Positions 18,132 to 27,540 of a stretch of DNA of 64,000 nt are shown here, piece by piece. Location of the stretch: contig NZ_CP120233.1 in assembly GCF_030012985.1 (NCBI RefSeq), forward strand, positions 434,001 through 498,000, read 5' to 3'. The DNA is from Microbulbifer sp. VAAF005. GTDB taxonomy: Bacteria; Pseudomonadota; Gammaproteobacteria; Pseudomonadales; Cellvibrionaceae. Positions within the stretch are counted from its first letter, which is position 1. Each line of letters begins with the position of its first letter. Both the position numbers and the translations under genes were made by a program. The notes under the pieces were generated by a model. It was not told where the DNA came from. It did not search any database and saw nothing but the letters and a program-made list of their open reading frames with translations.

Positions 18132-19151
18132 TGTAGTGGTCTAATCCTTCCGGACACTTCGTTAAGATGGTAAAACTACCTAGCGAGGTGAAGTATGACA
18201 ACAAAAGGTACACGCCGGAAATTCAAGCCGGAGTTCAAGAAAGACGCCGTAGCTCTTGTCTCAGAACAAGAGTATTCGATTTCCAAGGCCGCAGAGGCTG
18301 TAGGAACCACTGCTAACAATCTGCGACGCTGGATAAAGGAGCTGGAGCAGGAAGAGAGCGGAGTAAGGTTGGATTCGGGCGAACGAGCTGAACTGGATCA
18401 ACTGCGACTATGCCATCGATTGAAGGCCTTATTTGCAGAATCTCGTGAGAGTCTCGGAAGCCGTCGGTTAATGAAGCTGTTGCGCAAAGAAGGCTTTGAA
18501 ATTGGGCGTTATCGAGTCCGCAAACTCATGAAAAAGCTCGGCTTGGTAGTAAAACAGAAGAAGCGATTTACACTAACCACAAATAGCAAGCACCAACTGC
18601 CAGTTGCTGAGAATCTTCTAAATAGGGATTTCTCACCGAGTGCTAAAAATCAAGTTTGGACTACGGATATTACCTATATCTGGACTTTGCAGGGTTGGTT
18701 ATACCTAGCAGTGGTAATTGATCTTTATTCACGCCGGATTGTTGGCTGGCACTTAGACCGCCAGATGGAGACGGCCCTGGCAAGTCGTGCACTGGTTATG
18801 GCTATCAATTTGCGCACCCCAACAAAAGGTCTGCTGCATCACTCTGATCTAGGTAGCCAGTATGCCAGCCATAGCTACCAAGCGCTACTAAAGCAGCATG
18901 GAATGGTGTGCTCAATGAGCCGCAAGGGAAATTGTTGGGACAATGCACCTACTGAGCGTTTTTTTAGTAGCCTGAAGCGGGAATGGTTAACAGGAAACCT
19001 CTATCCGACAAGGGAGGGTGCGATAACAGACGTGAGGGCCTATATTGCGTATTACAATTCACGCAGGATACATACAACACTGGGGGATGTAACCCCTATC
19101 GAATTTGAAAAATGTGCTTAGGAAAGTGTCCGGTTGGAGTTGACCACAACA
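18132..19151 (+). mobile_element. IS3-family element, internal-deletion derivative
   Basis: 1,020 bp with the same ends as the intact copy at 52782-54013 (TGT[A/T]GTGGTC...CCGGACACTT inverted repeats). It lacks 212 bp covering the end of orfA and the start of orfB. It separates a truncated RAYT on the left from a truncated chloramphenicol acetyltransferase on the right, so adjacent DNA was lost or rearranged. Confidence 0.92.
18195..19121 (+). pseudogene. In-frame OrfA-OrfB deletion fusion of IS3 transposase
   Basis: 308 residues. Residues 1-71 are OrfA (HTH, ending AELDQLR), fused directly to OrfB from LCHRLKALFAESRES onward. The deletion removes the OrfA zipper, the slippery site and the first part of OrfB but keeps the frame. 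The catalytic D in WTTDITYIW and E in APTERFFSSLKRE remain. The conserved DRGSQY around the second Asp is DLGSQY here (R to L) compared with the copy at 52812-53615. Probably inactive, possibly a dominant-negative DNA-binding form. Confidence 0.85.
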
Positions 19152-19369
19152 GCTACCCCTGGGGAGATTTTTCCAGCCTACAGGTAAAACCGGTACAGAA
19201 AGAAAACTGTGACCCTGGAATACCTTTTATTGCCTGGGGGAAATATCAAAGTCAGGGGGGACGTCTTATCACCTCGTTATATAGTGAAGTGAACCACTGT
19301 TTTTTAGATGGTATTCATCTCTATCAATTTAAACAGCAGTTAGAAGATAAGATTTGTCAACTGGCCTAA
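19152..19369 (+). pseudogene. Chloramphenicol acetyltransferase, C-terminal remnant
   Basis: The last 72 codons of a CAT-type acetyltransferase abut the IS3 end. They show YPWGDFSSL, DPGIPFIAWGKYQSQGGRLI and the active-site region EVNHCFLDGIHLYQF, corresponding to the catalytic HHxxxDG of classical CAT (first His is Asn here, catalytic His kept). The N-terminal two thirds of the roughly 210-residue enzyme are missing, so it cannot confer resistance. Confidence 0.78.
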
Positions 19370-19421
19370 GGTCACCTGGCTGGATTTGGGGCCTGTGAGT
19401 TACTCTGAAACATCTGTATCG

Positions 19422-19438
19422 CGGGCCTTTCAGGCCCG
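19422..19438. terminator. GC-rich hairpin
   Basis: CGGGCCT (19422-19428) pairs with AGGCCCG (19432-19438) around a three-base loop. It lies downstream of the minus-strand PepSY gene and the CAT remnant. The following bases (about 19440-19462) resemble a degenerate end of the MITE at 27989-28147. Confidence 0.4.
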
Positions 19439-19478
19439 TAGGGATTATTCAAAGGCCCCTTGGCTAAAAGCTCCTCAT

Positions 19479-20035
19479 TCAGCCCCCAATAAAAAAGGCA
19501 ACTACCAGGGCAATGAATCCCAATGAAGTAAATTGAACAGCGGCTTTCCTGAATTTTGGTACCGCAAAGGCAACTACTAACCCACTAATCAGGCTAAATA
19601 GTAGGCTGGCACCGAGCATAATAGCTGAGAACCAGAAAAGCGGCCCGGCATGACCTTTATGTATCAGCAGAAACTGATGCCATAGGTCGTGCTCCTTTAC
19701 ATGGAGTATCGCAGATTGCTTGTCTTCGCTTGGCTCCAAATAGACTTGGCGCTTGTAGCCATACCAACCAATCCACCCATCTTCCAAATAGAAATCTGCT
19801 GGTAGTGCCACCTCTGCAGGCTGCACAATTGGAGATATAACATTTAGAGTTTCTTGCTCATTGTTGGGTAAACCCTTCGGAAGGGAAACGGTGTACTCAA
19901 TTTGTTCATCGACACCACCCTCAATATCAAATAGGTAGAGTACGCCAGTGGCGATATACAAAATAGCAATGGGTAAAAAAAGCAGGAAAAATAGGTGTGG
20001 AGTTTGATCCACAGTAAACGGTTTCTGGATTTCAT
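19479..20035 (-). pseudogene. PepSY-associated inner-membrane protein, frameshifted near the start
   Basis: From ATG 20035 the frame reads MKSRNRLLWIKLHTYFS, the usual start of a PepSY-TM protein, then is lost at an A7 run on the plus strand (19975-19981). Adding one base gives CFFLPIAILYIATGVLYLFD in frame with the remaining 160 residues, which contain a periplasmic domain and two C-terminal helices (LFWFSAIMLGASLLFSLISG and GFIALVVAFFIGG). An internal ATG at 20012 could still yield 177 residues. It follows the TonB receptor gene; such small PepSY proteins accompany siderophore receptors. Confidence 0.75.
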
Positions 20036-20098
20036 AGGCAATAAAGGGCCCAATACAAATGTACTGGGCCCAGATCGTAAATAAAAAATAAGAGGAAA

Positions 20099-22114
20099 TT
20101 AGAAACGGTAGTCAACTGATAGTCTGATATCTCGACCTGCCTCGTATAACCCGGCTACGATACCCCAACCATCAATGCCACTATAATCCGCTACACTGGA
20201 ATGGTCGCGGTAGTGCTCATTAAGAAGGTTTTGAATCGCTAAATTAACATTCAGGCGATCATCTGCAAGAGGCTCCCAGTGCAAGTAAAGATCGTGTACC
20301 TGGTAACCCGGCTTATCCACTGTTTGGGTGCTATCGATCCAGCCAATTTCAACTGCACGCTGTAAAACCTCAATATCATTCAGGTCTTGTACCAGAGTGT
20401 AGTTCCAACCTAATTCTAACTTGGGTGTAAAGGCGTAAGTGGCAGTCAGGTTCCAGGTATCGCCACGGGCATTTGCCAAGCCGTTGTGTTCATAGCCCTC
20501 AACGGTATATCCATTAAGTTCCGAATCGCTATGACTGAAAGCAGCACTGAGTGACAACTTGTCCCAAGCGTAAGAGGCGCTAAGCTCAAAACCTTCAGTC
20601 TCCAGTTCGCCAATATTTTCGTAGTAAGTACCACTTCCAAGCTGATCGAGAATAACATCATCGATTGTACTGCGGTAAATAGCAGCTTTTAGCCCAAGGC
20701 CATCCTGAAGGTATTCCAGCCCAAGTTCGGTATTGTCAACGGTCTCAGCATCCAGGTCAGGATCAATCACTGCCGACTCTAGAGTAAATCCATCTCCAAC
20801 CTCCTTGCCGCGCATAGCTGTTGCATGGCCAGCAGTGAGGGTGAGGGCATCAGTAATCGAATAGCTCATGCCGATATTGGGGCTGAAACCCTGGCTATCG
20901 GTCTCATCATCATAGGTAACCTGTTCCAGCTGGTATTCGTCATAGCGCACTCCAAAGCTCAACAATAGTGCGTCGGTTGCCTGCCAATGATCCTGAACAT
21001 AAGCGCTGAGAATTTGGCCTTCCTCGCTGTAGGAGATACCAATATAGGGTTCAGAGAGGTAACGGCTCTCCACTTCATCTTCACGGCCCTCCACACCATA
21101 AGTGATAGTGTGTTGTCCGATATTGCTGGTATTTCGCAAATCAAAGCCAAGGGACTCTACCGAAGCGCCGTACTTGCCCCATCGATCGTAGACATTTTGC
21201 TCCATCTCTGACTTAGTGTGATAAACCGTAGTTTCCAGGTTAATCAGAGCACTGGGAGAAAATTGATGGTTGGCAACAAACGTTTGGCGCTCAGCATCCA
21301 TTGGATAGAGTGTCTGCCCCTCATAGGCAGGCCAATTGGGGCGTTGGCTGAGTTCTCCAGATTCATTCCGTTGCTCAAAACTGACGCTCAGCTTTTGATT
21401 CTCAGATACATCACCACTCAATTTCATGAAGGCGAGGTCCTGATCAGAAGCGGTACCATAGATGGTGTTGCCGTCACCATCTTCCATATTCTCGTGCTCA
21501 ATGGTCACAAATGACCCTAGAAGCCCCCAGTTTTCAGTAATCTTCCCGTAAACTGAGGCACTGGCTTTTTGGCCATCATTACTAAAGACACCGCCTTTCA
21601 CTATTGCCCCAAACTGTTCACCCTCGTCAAGCAGGTCATCGGCATCTTTGGTTTCAAAGCGGATTGCACCTCCGATCGCACCAGCACCGCTGGTAGCTTC
21701 GCCTGCGCCAGCCTGTACTTCAACTTTCTGCAATAACTCCGGCTCTATCGATACCCGGCCAATATGATGGAAGAGGGTGCCGGTTTGTGGCGCGCCATCT
21801 ACCGTAACATTGAGAAGAGTGTCTTCCATCCCGCGAATATAAACTTTCTGTGCGATACCCAGTGATCCACCAACAGATACGGACGGTATCTGGCGAAAAA
21901 TATCACTAAGATCATTTGCCTGCTGCTTATCAAGTTCTTCAGGCGTAATCTCGGTATCCGTTGCTACACCGACAACTACTACGGTTTCCATCGGGGTTTC
22001 AGCGGTATCTTCTGGTTCCTGCGCTTCCTGTGCCTGGCTGATGCCAGAGGCCAGGGCGCTGGATACCATCAAGGGGAGTAACGCGTACTTATTGTGAGAA
22101 ATATTGCGGGCCAT
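20099..22114 (-). CDS. TonB-dependent outer-membrane receptor
   Basis: 671 residues. A signal peptide (LLPLMVSSALASGISQA) is followed by a TonB box-like METVVVVG at about residues 42-49, a plug domain (DLSDIFRQIPSVSVGGS, YIRGMEDTLLNVTVDGAPQ, GAGAIGGAIRFETKDA), and a 22-strand-type barrel ending RDIRLSVDYRF with terminal Phe. The plug resembles haem/siderophore receptors. A Fur-like box lies upstream and a PfeRS-like two-component pair behind it, so iron-chelate uptake is the best inference. The ligand cannot be named. Confidence 0.9.
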   Translation of the reverse strand: MARNISHNKYALLPLMVSSALASGISQAQEAQEPEDTAETPMETVVVVGVATDTEITPEELDKQQANDLSDIFRQIPSVSVGGSLGIAQKVYIRGMEDTLLNVTVDGAPQTGTLFHHIGRVSIEPELLQKVEVQAGAGEATSGAGAIGGAIRFETKDADDLLDEGEQFGAIVKGGVFSNDGQKASASVYGKITENWGLLGSFVTIEHENMEDGDGNTIYGTASDQDLAFMKLSGDVSENQKLSVSFEQRNESGELSQRPNWPAYEGQTLYPMDAERQTFVANHQFSPSALINLETTVYHTKSEMEQNVYDRWGKYGASVESLGFDLRNTSNIGQHTITYGVEGREDEVESRYLSEPYIGISYSEEGQILSAYVQDHWQATDALLLSFGVRYDEYQLEQVTYDDETDSQGFSPNIGMSYSITDALTLTAGHATAMRGKEVGDGFTLESAVIDPDLDAETVDNTELGLEYLQDGLGLKAAIYRSTIDDVILDQLGSGTYYENIGELETEGFELSASYAWDKLSLSAAFSHSDSELNGYTVEGYEHNGLANARGDTWNLTATYAFTPKLELGWNYTLVQDLNDIEVLQRAVEIGWIDSTQTVDKPGYQVHDLYLHWEPLADDRLNVNLAIQNLLNEHYRDHSSVADYSGIDGWGIVAGLYEAGRDIRLSVDYRF

Positions 22115-22145
22115 GTGGTGTCCTTCACAGAGTTACCTATTTGCT

Positions 22146-22164
22146 AATGCGAATTATTCCTATT
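22146..22164 (-). promoter_or_regulatory. Fur-like box upstream of the TonB receptor
   Basis: AATGCGAATTATTCCTATT fits a 7-1-7 inverted repeat with five of seven pairs matching, 32 bases upstream of the receptor start. Expected for iron-repressed receptors. Confidence 0.5.
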
Positions 22165-22219
22165 GGCACTTACAAAGTACAGCAGTGTTGCATTTGTTAC
22201 ATTTGATGGCGATTTCAGC

Positions 22220-23587
22220 TTACGAAGGCTCCAAACACTCGGAAAACTGCGTGGGAAGTGTGACCCTCATACTTAAACCCCCAGCGGATCGATTGGAGGC
22301 TCTAATTGTTGCGCCTACACTATTCAGCTGGCGCCGTGCTAGGGCTAGGCCAAGTCCAAAATTCTTCGATTTTGAAGTTCGTGATTGATCGGCCCTAAAG
22401 AAGGGCTTAAAAATATTGTCCAGCAAAGCTTCCGGTACACCAGGGCCCGAGTCTTCAATATCAATAATGACTTGGTCTTTCCCAGTTTTCTCCAGAAGGA
22501 TGTGAACAGCTTGTCCCGCAGGGGTATAGCGCATCGCATTGCGCAAGATATTTTCCAGTGCCTGGCCAACAGCCTGATGATTGGATTTCCTTATTTTCGC
22601 TGAGTCCGGCAAGTGGGTACAGATAGTGCGATTTGGGAATTCAAAGCGGGCATCCTCGACAATCACATCAATAAGGTCTACCAAGTCCAGGTCTTCGGTA
22701 CCTATAGAGGGTTGCTCATTATCTAGCCAGGCAAGGGTAAGAGTATCCTCCACCAAACGTCGAATATGGGCAGACTCCCTTTGAATTCTCCGGATATTTC
22801 TATCGTCCGAATAGCGGGTGCCGGCGCCCTCTATCGCAATATCCAAGCGGGTAAGAGGAGTTCTTAATTCATGGGAAAGATCAGCGATCAGTTGCCGCTG
22901 GTTGATAATTTGCTCGCCTATCCGGGTTGCCATCTGATCAAAGGTTTTGGCCAGTTCGGAAATCTCATCGTCACGGCTGCCCAACTGATGGTGGACTCGC
23001 ACATCAAAATTCCCCCGGCTGAATTCCCGTGTTGCCTGTTCCAGCTTTCGCAAGGGATGCATAATATGACGATAAAGCATCAGGGATACCAGCGCTAAAA
23101 TGCCCATCGGCAGTAGTATCTGCATCATTAGTCGAGTGGTTTGCCAGTAGCCACCGGGGCGCATCCTGTCAGGGAGCAGTATCAATAAGCTGGTTCTCTC
23201 GGTTGTAAACGGGATTTCCATTACCGGATTGTCTTCGAAATACAGGTGGACCTTCCAATCCACATCGCGGCCGAGATTATATCCAATGTACCGATGCTCA
23301 TTCCCTCGCTCACCTGCGATATGGGTTACTTCATACTGAGTAACAGTGGCCCAGGTATCCTCCCGCTCCTGAAGCACTTTCAGCCATTGTTCCAATCCGG
23401 CTTTGTCGCCAGAAAGAAAGCGCATCTCTGCTTCTTTGCCCCACTGCTTTAACTCCTGCCGATGAGAGGGGTCCAGTAAACTCATCTGCTCTTCAGTACG
23501 GATGGTGAGGGAGTTAATAAGATAGAAGAGGGTGACAATACCGGACGTAATCAGCAGACAGAGTTTCCAAAGAAGTTTCCGGTTCAT
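22220..23587 (-). CDS. Sensor histidine kinase (PfeS/CpxA-like)
   Basis: 455 residues. N-terminal helix (about 10-28), periplasmic domain of about 120 residues, second helix (MMQILLPMGILALVSLMLY, about 154-172), HAMP domain, H-box DLSHELRTPLTRLD with H239, N-box ALENILRNAMRYTP, and the G-boxes DIEDSGPGVP and FGLGLALARRQL. It overlaps the response regulator by four bases. Next to a TonB receptor it probably senses an iron chelate or envelope iron status. Confidence 0.92.
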   Translation of the reverse strand: MNRKLLWKLCLLITSGIVTLFYLINSLTIRTEEQMSLLDPSHRQELKQWGKEAEMRFLSGDKAGLEQWLKVLQEREDTWATVTQYEVTHIAGERGNEHRYIGYNLGRDVDWKVHLYFEDNPVMEIPFTTERTSLLILLPDRMRPGGYWQTTRLMMQILLPMGILALVSLMLYRHIMHPLRKLEQATREFSRGNFDVRVHHQLGSRDDEISELAKTFDQMATRIGEQIINQRQLIADLSHELRTPLTRLDIAIEGAGTRYSDDRNIRRIQRESAHIRRLVEDTLTLAWLDNEQPSIGTEDLDLVDLIDVIVEDARFEFPNRTICTHLPDSAKIRKSNHQAVGQALENILRNAMRYTPAGQAVHILLEKTGKDQVIIDIEDSGPGVPEALLDNIFKPFFRADQSRTSKSKNFGLGLALARRQLNSVGATIRASNRSAGGLSMRVTLPTQFSECLEPS

Positions 23588-24282
23588 TTCAAGCAGTACC
23601 CCTTGCCGTGTACCGTCTGTAACCGATCCCCTCGCCAGCCAGCACCAGTCAATTTGCGCCTGACCCGACTAAGGTGCATGTCCAAGCTGCGATCATAGGC
23701 ACCCAGGGTGCGATTGAGGACCTGCTGGGAAAGATATGCCTTGCTCAAAACTTCACCACGATGTATTGCCAATTCCCATAGCAACTTAAATTGAGCAGCT
23801 GTGAATTCAATAGGCTGGCCACCTGCGAATACCTGCAGGGCATTCAAATCAAGCCGAAGATTATCGATCTCGGTGTAGTGGACGCTCTCTGCCTGAGCTG
23901 GCTGACTTCGGCGTAATAAGGCCTCAATTCTCAGTAAAAGCTCAGTCTGGTTAAAAGGTTTAGCCACATAATCATCTGCCCCGTAGCGCAGGCCAGTGAT
24001 CCTTTCCTCTTCAGCCCCTTTAGCGGTGAGAATAATGACCGGCACCTGACTGGATTTACGCAAAATCTTGAGCAGGGAAATACCATCCATTTCTGGCAGC
24101 ATTAGATCGAGTAAAATTAACTGCGGTTGTTGCTTTGCGGCTTCCAATAGCGCGGTATTCCCGTCAAAGCAGGCATTCACTTGATACCCTGCATCTTGGA
24201 TCATTTCGCTGAGCTGATCGTTTAGGCCTCGATCGTCTTCGACGATTAGGATATTGAATTGTGAGGGCGATTTTTGGCTCAT
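23584..24282 (-). CDS. OmpR-family response regulator (PfeR-like)
   Basis: 232 residues. Receiver: VEDDRG, phospho-acceptor D59 in LLDLMLPEMDG, ILTAKG, DDYVAKPFNQ. The winged helix contains FTAAQFKLLWELAIHRGEV and SLDMHLSRVRRKL, ending TVHGKGYCLK. First gene of a minus-strand regulator/kinase pair upstream of the receptor. By analogy with PfeRS it would activate the adjacent receptor gene, which is inference. Confidence 0.93.
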   Translation of the reverse strand: MSQKSPSQFNILIVEDDRGLNDQLSEMIQDAGYQVNACFDGNTALLEAAKQQPQLILLDLMLPEMDGISLLKILRKSSQVPVIILTAKGAEEERITGLRYGADDYVAKPFNQTELLLRIEALLRRSQPAQAESVHYTEIDNLRLDLNALQVFAGGQPIEFTAAQFKLLWELAIHRGEVLSKAYLSQQVLNRTLGAYDRSLDMHLSRVRRKLTGAGWRGDRLQTVHGKGYCLK

Positions 24283-24511
24283 GAAGACCTAGTTGACTAT
24301 TTATTAAGCACAAAAGAAATGTAAATTGGTGGAAGATACCACAGGAAATATAAATTATTGGCATGAGATTGTTTAATAACAACAAAGATCGGAAGTTAGA
24401 AGTTGACATGCGGCCCCAACTTGACAAATATCGAGAGCCACTTTTATACCTTCTATAACAAATAAGGATAAAAAGCCTAATGTAAGTAAATTACACAAAG
24501 GAAGAGGTTTT

Positions 24512-24850
24512 ATGAGCAAGTGGACAAAGTGGAAATCATTTCCTGACCCGAGGAAAAATGAGCTGATAACCGCCCCTTTTGGCGCAGGAGTCTATGTTTT
24601 AAGGAATAGGAAGACTAAAGAGTTTGTTCTATTTGGCAGAGGAAAGAACTGTGCTTTTAGAATGTCTAGCTTATTACCAAAAGAGCTTGGATCAGGAACT
24701 AGAAATAATTTAGAGAAACGGGATTATATTTTAAATAATATCAGTCAAATAGAATATTGCTGCCTTCCTTGTGAGAACATAAATATAGCCAGGGAGGAAG
24801 AAAAGTCGTTGAAAGATGATAAAAGCAGAACGTATTTATTTCCTACTTAA
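24512..24850 (+). CDS. Hypothetical protein, weakly GIY-YIG-like
   Basis: 112 residues with AAGAGGT upstream of the ATG. The segment PFGAGVYVLRNRKTKEFVLFGRGKN has the spacing of a GIY-YIG nuclease core (GVY then FGRGKN), followed by basic residues and a Glu-rich C-terminus (REEEKSLK). Because the diagnostic residues are degenerate, nuclease function is only a guess. A/T-rich compared with its neighbours and isolated, consistent with horizontal origin. Confidence 0.55.
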   Translation: MSKWTKWKSFPDPRKNELITAPFGAGVYVLRNRKTKEFVLFGRGKNCAFRMSSLLPKELGSGTRNNLEKRDYILNNISQIEYCCLPCENINIAREEEKSLKDDKSRTYLFPT

Positions 24851-24920
24851 GCATATTTCATGTTTTAGTAATTTTCGGATTTCGTACATGATACTGAATT
24901 CGCATCGATCATTTAGTACT

Positions 24921-25703
24921 CTATTCAGCCAATAGAGCTCTCCCAAGGAAAGTAAAATACCTATTAAAGGCTTGATTAATTCTCTGTCGTTGCTCTCCCT
25001 GTGGATACAGTCCCAACTTCGCCTCTTGGCTAGCCTTTGAGCCAGCAACCAAAAAATTATTGTTGATACTGGCATCCTGAATAAATGCTTCAAAGGCCCG
25101 GGCACTCAGCTCCACAGGCTCACTGTAGTAGACAGAACCATTTGCTTTATCGGCACTGATGGAAGCAGTCACCAAGTCACTGGGGTTATTACCACTCTCA
25201 TCCAGCATCACAGTTTTAAAGCACGCAAAAAGTAAGTCATTGAGCGGGTGGGGTACTGGAGTTGCATTCCGTAACCAGGCCTCTGAGGCATACATGGTAC
25301 TAGACGTGTCACTGAACGCTTTTTGGGCCAAGTAATGATCAAATGCATGAAACCATTCATGGGCAATGGAGCCAGGCCCCGCATTCTTGGCAAGAGAAAA
25401 GCTCCGGGCAGTAGGGTCATAAAAGGCAGCCATCCCTGGGCGCCCGCCGATTCCATATTGAAAAGACAATGTACCTCGGAGGGATACCAATGCTTCCGGT
25501 CCTTGAAGAATGGTCATTAGATCAACAAGTGCATCATAAAAAAGCCCAGCGGCCCGATCGCGCTCCTCGCGAGTGACCCATCGGCCAACAGCAATAGAGC
25601 GAAAGCCGAATCGCTTCCTGACATCCACAAACGAAACGGGTTGTCGTTGCTGGGTTGCAGTGTGACCACTGCGATAAAATGCCCTGGTCAGGACCATAAT
25701 CAA
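24921..25703 (-). CDS. CLCA_X-type putative metalloprotease
   Basis: 260 residues. A zinc-protease HExxH motif occurs as IAHEWFHAFDHYLA (about residues 136-149). The surrounding pattern (FGFRSIAVGRWVTREER, GALVSLRGTLS-like segment, SEPVELSARAFEAFIQD) matches the family I know as CLCA_X, found in marine gammaproteobacteria. ARAFEAF with a Glu likely supplies a further metal ligand. No signal peptide, so cytoplasmic. Biological role unknown. Confidence 0.7.
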   Translation of the reverse strand: MIMVLTRAFYRSGHTATQQRQPVSFVDVRKRFGFRSIAVGRWVTREERDRAAGLFYDALVDLMTILQGPEALVSLRGTLSFQYGIGGRPGMAAFYDPTARSFSLAKNAGPGSIAHEWFHAFDHYLAQKAFSDTSSTMYASEAWLRNATPVPHPLNDLLFACFKTVMLDESGNNPSDLVTASISADKANGSVYYSEPVELSARAFEAFIQDASINNNFLVAGSKASQEAKLGLYPQGEQRQRINQAFNRYFTFLGRALLAE

Positions 25704-25802
25704 TGCCAGTCGATTGGAGGGGGGTGGATATTAATCCTCCAGATTGAAGGCTTGCAAGAAGTGGGGAGTGCTTCTATTCCTGTCAACGAATCCAATCGCT
25801 TT

Positions 25803-26693
25803 CTATTCCACCCAGTCAGAAAAGTAATCAACCAAATAGTCAATCGCCATTCGCGCTCGCATGGGTAAAAAGCGACGATTCTGATACACGATCCAGCTAC
25901 TGGCGCCGCGCCCACAAAAAGATTCCAAGATGGGCTCGAGTAAGCCCTGTTGAATTGAACCACTAAAGCTGCTTTTGGGCATATAAGCTATACCCAGGCC
26001 TTGCTCGCAAGCTTTCACGATCGCATGGGCATTATTTGTTCTCCAGCGCCCACTAACCTTTACGCTTACAGGCTCTCCATTCAGGTCAAAAACCCATTCA
26101 TCATTGTTGGCCACCAAGCAACTCTGAGTTTTTAGTTGGTCGGGGTGATTGGGAATACCATTCTCTTTCAGGTAACTCGGGCTTGCGACAGCCATCATTT
26201 GGCGGTCGGCCAGTTTACGAGCAACTAAGCCGGAATCCTCAAGGCGACCATAGCGTATGGCAAAATCAATCCCATCCTCGACGAAATTGACCATCCTGCT
26301 ATTGAAGTCCATGTCGATTTTCAACCCCGGGTGTTTCAAGCCAAAGTCCATCAGGGCAGGGGCAACATATTGCTCAGCAAAGATACCAGCTCCGCTAACT
26401 CTTAGTGTTCCATTGAGCTGAAACTGTTGCTGGCTAACCTGCTCATTCGCCTGTTGCAGGCCTATCACTAACTCTTTACAGCGCTGGTAATAGGCGGTCC
26501 CAGCCTGAGTCAGACTTACCTGACGTGTTGAGCGGGCCAAAAGGGATGAGCCCAAGCGCTCCTCCAGGCGGGAGACCTGCCTACTCACATGGCTAGTACT
26601 GCAGCCAAGTTGCTTGGCAGCCGCTGAGAAACCTTGGCTTTCTGCCACCGCTACAAACTCGACTATGCCGTCAAAATTTTCCATGTTTCTCAA
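25803..26693 (-). CDS. LysR-family transcriptional regulator
   Basis: 296 residues. The N-terminal winged HTH reads FVAVAESQGFSAAAKQLGC-STSHVSRQVSRLEERLG; the rest is a periplasmic-binding-like effector domain (LRVSGAGIFAEQYVAPAL, AIRYGRLEDSGLVARKL). Divergent from the DJ-1-type gene at 26807 with a 113-base gap, so it probably controls that gene. Related in type to regulators of quinone or aldehyde stress genes; inducer unknown. Confidence 0.9.
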   Translation of the reverse strand: MRNMENFDGIVEFVAVAESQGFSAAAKQLGCSTSHVSRQVSRLEERLGSSLLARSTRQVSLTQAGTAYYQRCKELVIGLQQANEQVSQQQFQLNGTLRVSGAGIFAEQYVAPALMDFGLKHPGLKIDMDFNSRMVNFVEDGIDFAIRYGRLEDSGLVARKLADRQMMAVASPSYLKENGIPNHPDQLKTQSCLVANNDEWVFDLNGEPVSVKVSGRWRTNNAHAIVKACEQGLGIAYMPKSSFSGSIQQGLLEPILESFCGRGASSWIVYQNRRFLPMRARMAIDYLVDYFSDWVE

Positions 26694-26806
26694 ACTCGAT
26701 TGTTGCCATTCTGCAAAGGTATTTAACAGGTTTTACGCATTATCAGCAGAACAGGGACAATCTACAATCCCTCCCCACTGAATGCTGACCAACAGAGGAA
26801 AGAAAC

Positions 26807-27480
26807 ATGAAGAAAGTACTTATACCAGTGACCAACCACGCCACCCTTGGTGAAACTGACCAGGCAAATGGCACCTACTCACCTGAGTTGACTCACGCGA
26901 TTCACGTATTTATGGAGAGTGGTCTCGACTATGACATCGCCTCTATTAAAGGGGGAAAGCACCACTCTATGGCACTGACATCGAAGGTGACGACATCAAC
27001 CAAATGGTGCTTAATGATTCAGATTTCCAAAACCGTATCAATAACACCATCCCTATGAGCCAGCTGAATACTGCAGACTATGATGCAGTATTCTACCCCG
27101 GCGGATTTGGTCTGCTTTCTGACTTGGCAACGAACGAAGACTTCGCAAAGCTAAGTGCCGAGATCTACGAAGAGGGTGGCACATTGGCCGCAGTGTGCCA
27201 CGGCCCCGCTGGTTTCCTGCCTATCACCCTGAGCAATGGCGAAAAGCTTTTGGATAGCAAGTCTGTCACCGGCTTCACTCGTGAGGAGGAGATTGACTTC
27301 GGCACCATTAATGACATCCCATTTTTACTGGAAGAATCTTTGGCGAGGGGCGCTGCCCGCTACAACAAAGTACAACCTTGGCAGGAGTTTGTTATTGAAG
27401 ATGGGCGAGTGATTAGTGGCCAAAACCCGGCAAGTGCGCACGGTGTTGGTGTTGCTATCGCCAAACAGCTTGCCAGCTAA
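26807..27480 (+). pseudogene. DJ-1/PfpI-family (type 1 glutamine amidotransferase-like) protein, frameshifted
   Basis: Starts MKKVLIPVTNHATLGETDQANGT in part, reads to SGLDYDIASIKGG, and is then lost at a G5 run (26951-26955). Adding one G continues as KAPLYGTDIEGDDINQMVLND, in frame with the remainder: DAVFYPGGFGLLSDL and the nucleophile elbow LAAVCHGPAGFL (Cys-His). The repaired protein would be about 225 residues, normal for HchA-like glyoxalase/deglycase relatives. Because all catalytic motifs survive, the frameshift may be an assembly artefact. Confidence 0.8.
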
Positions 27481-27491
27481 TACATGGCCTG

Positions 27492-27512
27492 GCCGGCCCC
27501 TCTGGGGTCGGC
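27492..27512 (+). terminator. Hairpin after the DJ-1-type gene
   Basis: GCCGGCCCC pairs with GGGGTCGGC with one G-T wobble around a TCT loop, 11 bases after the stop. No T-run follows. Confidence 0.45.
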
Positions 27513-27540
27513 TCGTGATTCTAAGTAGAGGTGTCCCGTA

